Shown here: positions 62,613 through 64,000 of the stretch, piece after piece
Position numbering within the stretch: the stretch's first letter is position 1
How the letters are laid out: every line of letters begins with the position of its first letter
Assembly: GCF_020215665.1 (NCBI RefSeq)
Contig: NZ_CP084061.1
Location: 4,617,001 to 4,681,000, forward strand
Direction of reading: 5' to 3'
From: Blautia parvula
GTDB taxonomy: Bacteria; Bacillota; Clostridia; Lachnospirales; Lachnospiraceae
DNA: 64,000 nucleotides
The notes under the pieces: generated by a model
Databases searched by the model: none
The model's input: only the letters and a program-made list of their open reading frames with translations
What the model was told of the DNA's origin: nothing
Program-made: the position numbers and the translations under genes

Positions 62613-64000
62613 ATGCAAGCAGTCATACAGCCACTTTTAAATTTAAATGAATATCAGGAAATCAGAAGCCGCCTTCCAAAGAACAGGGGTGTTCTGCAGC
62701 TGTCCGGCTGCATTGAATCCCAGAAAGCCCATGTGATGTACGGCCTGTTTGAGGGCATGAGGCAGGACGGGAAGCGGGACAATACCAATTGTCTCATCAT
62801 TGCCGAAAATGACCTGAAGGCAAAAGAACTCTATGAGGATTACCGTTTTTACGACAGGGAGGTGCTTCTCTACCCTGCAAAGGATCTGATTTTCTTCCAG
62901 GCAGATATCCACGGAAATCTGCTGACGAAACAGAGGATGCAGGTGATCGCAGCCCTTCTGCAGAAGAAAGGTGTGACCGTCATCACCAGTATGGGCGGCT
63001 GCATGGACTATCTGCTGCCGCTGTCCGTCATTGAGCAGCACGTGCTGCATTTTAAAAATGACAGTGTGCTGGACCTTCAAAAGCTGAAAAAAGATCTGAT
63101 CAACATGGGATTTGAGTACAGCGCCCAGGTGGAAGCGCCGGGACAGTTTGCCATCCGCGGCGGTATTGTGGACCTGTTTCTTCTCACGGAGGAAAACCCT
63201 ATTCGAATAGAATTGTGGGGCGATGAGATTGATTCTATCCGAAGCTTTGAGACAGAGAGCCAGCGCTCCATAGAAAATCTGGAGGAGATCACCATCTATC
63301 CCGCGGCGGAAATGGTGCTGACCCAGGAGGTACTGGAAAAGGGCTTAAAGGCCATTGAGAAGGAAAAGAATACATCTGTGAAAAAGCTCCGGGAGGCATT
63401 TCTCACAGAGGAGGCAGGCAGACTTAAAAACACGGTGGAGGAAGCGGTAAATGCCATGAAGGAGTTCGAGGACTTTGCGGCAGCAGAACACTTTATCCGT
63501 TATTTTTATAAGGAGCCTGTGACATTTCTGGACTATTTTGATGAGGATAATACCCTTGTATTCCTGGATGAGACAAACCGTCTTCTGGAAAAAGGGGAGG
63601 CTGTGGAGACAGAATTTCGGGAGAGCATGAAGAACCGCCTGGAAAAAGGCTACCTCCTTGCCGGTCAGACAGACCTGCTGTGCGGATGGAAAAAGGTGGT
63701 CTACCGTCTGAACCGGAAAAACTGTGTATCCGTCTGTACCATGGAGCAGCAGAAAGCAGACTGGGAAATAAACGGACAGTACCGCACAGTCACAAAATCT
63801 GTGAATTCCTATAACAACAGCTTTGAGCTGCTGGTTAAAGATCTGAAATACTGGAAGAAGAACGGCTACCAGGTGCTTCTCCTCTCCGGTTCCAGGACAA
63901 GGGCCCAGAGGCTTGCCCAGGACCTTCAGGAACAGGAACTCAACAGTTTTTACACGGAGGACATGGACAGAACCATATCCCCGGGTGAGATCATGACCGC
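62613..64000 (+). CDS. mfd: Transcription-repair coupling factor Mfd, N-terminal part (runs off window)
   Basis: The open frame runs from the ATG at 62613 (CAGGAGAGGG ahead) to the window edge, 462 residues. The UvrB-like N-terminal damage-recognition domain is visible: CLIIAENDLKAKELYEDYRFYD, VLLYPAKDLIFFQADIHGN, and GQFAIRGGIVDLF...IRIELWGDEIDSIRSF. The RNA-polymerase-binding and helicase parts lie outside. It displaces stalled RNA polymerase and recruits UvrA. Confidence 0.95.
   Translation, partial: MQAVIQPLLNLNEYQEIRSRLPKNRGVLQLSGCIESQKAHVMYGLFEGMRQDGKRDNTNCLIIAENDLKAKELYEDYRFYDREVLLYPAKDLIFFQADIHGNLLTKQRMQVIAALLQKKGVTVITSMGGCMDYLLPLSVIEQHVLHFKNDSVLDLQKLKKDLINMGFEYSAQVEAPGQFAIRGGIVDLFLLTEENPIRIELWGDEIDSIRSFETESQRSIENLEEITIYPAAEMVLTQEVLEKGLKAIEKEKNTSVKKLREAFLTEEAGRLKNTVEEAVNAMKEFEDFAAAEHFIRYFYKEPVTFLDYFDEDNTLVFLDETNRLLEKGEAVETEFRESMKNRLEKGYLLAGQTDLLCGWKKVVYRLNRKNCVSVCTMEQQKADWEINGQYRTVTKSVNSYNNSFELLVKDLKYWKKNGYQVLLLSGSRTRAQRLAQDLQEQELNSFYTEDMDRTISPGEIMT

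Overview
The window looks like chromosomal DNA of a gut-type Firmicute of the family Lachnospiraceae, probably Blautia or a close relative. This is an inference from gene content and style: AGGAGG-type ribosome sites throughout, many sugar ABC transporters and glycoside hydrolases, T-box, TPP and yybP-ykoY RNA leaders, and clostridial-type thi genes. No rRNA, tRNA, CRISPR array, insertion sequence or prophage was seen. The window cuts a sugar permease at the left edge and mfd at the right edge.

Left part (1-13.9 kb). Two ABC permeases and a GH36 alpha-galactosidase end a raffinose/melibiose-type operon. A gene-poor stretch with a 74-bp tandem repeat follows, then an Rpn-type PD-(D/E)XK protein, an XRE regulator and an HPr-like protein. 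An AraC regulator is divergent from an operon of a Gfo/Idh/MocA oxidoreductase, two TIM-barrel isomerase/epimerases and a GPH symporter, with a cytidylate-kinase-like gene after it. That operon has a leader of about 300 nt that folds on paper into a closed multi-branched RNA with four hairpins.

Middle (13.9-33 kb). A FUSC-type membrane protein precedes metG, which is controlled by a T-box with a visible AUG specifier. A LacI regulator and its three 16-bp operators control GH4 glycosidase, BadF-type kinase, sugar-binding lipoprotein, two permeases and a NagB-like deaminase, apparently an amino-sugar or glycoside uptake and breakdown operon. A second AraC gene is divergent from a GH2 beta-galactosidase. 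A tyrosine phosphatase, an alpha/beta hydrolase and a sugar O-acetyltransferase follow.

Right part (33-64 kb). A yybP-ykoY (Mn2+) riboswitch precedes a P2-type cation ATPase, followed by a PerM-family protein and TatD. A TetR gene with a self-operator leads a GH13 amylase-like enzyme and glgB. A dipeptidase converges on the thiamine operon (TPP riboswitch, thiC-S-F-G-H-E). A GH31 glucosidase with an AraC regulator, a threonine aldolase, a YhcG-type nuclease and a MerR fusion protein follow. An unusual operon of NhaC antiporter, formamidase-like and HisD-like enzymes comes next. Two CobW-type GTPases (one with a His-rich metal-binding repeat), pth and the start of mfd close the window.

Short hairpin-forming repeats recur between genes, including two related copies placed between convergent gene pairs. 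All functions are read from sequence motifs by eye; no database search was run.
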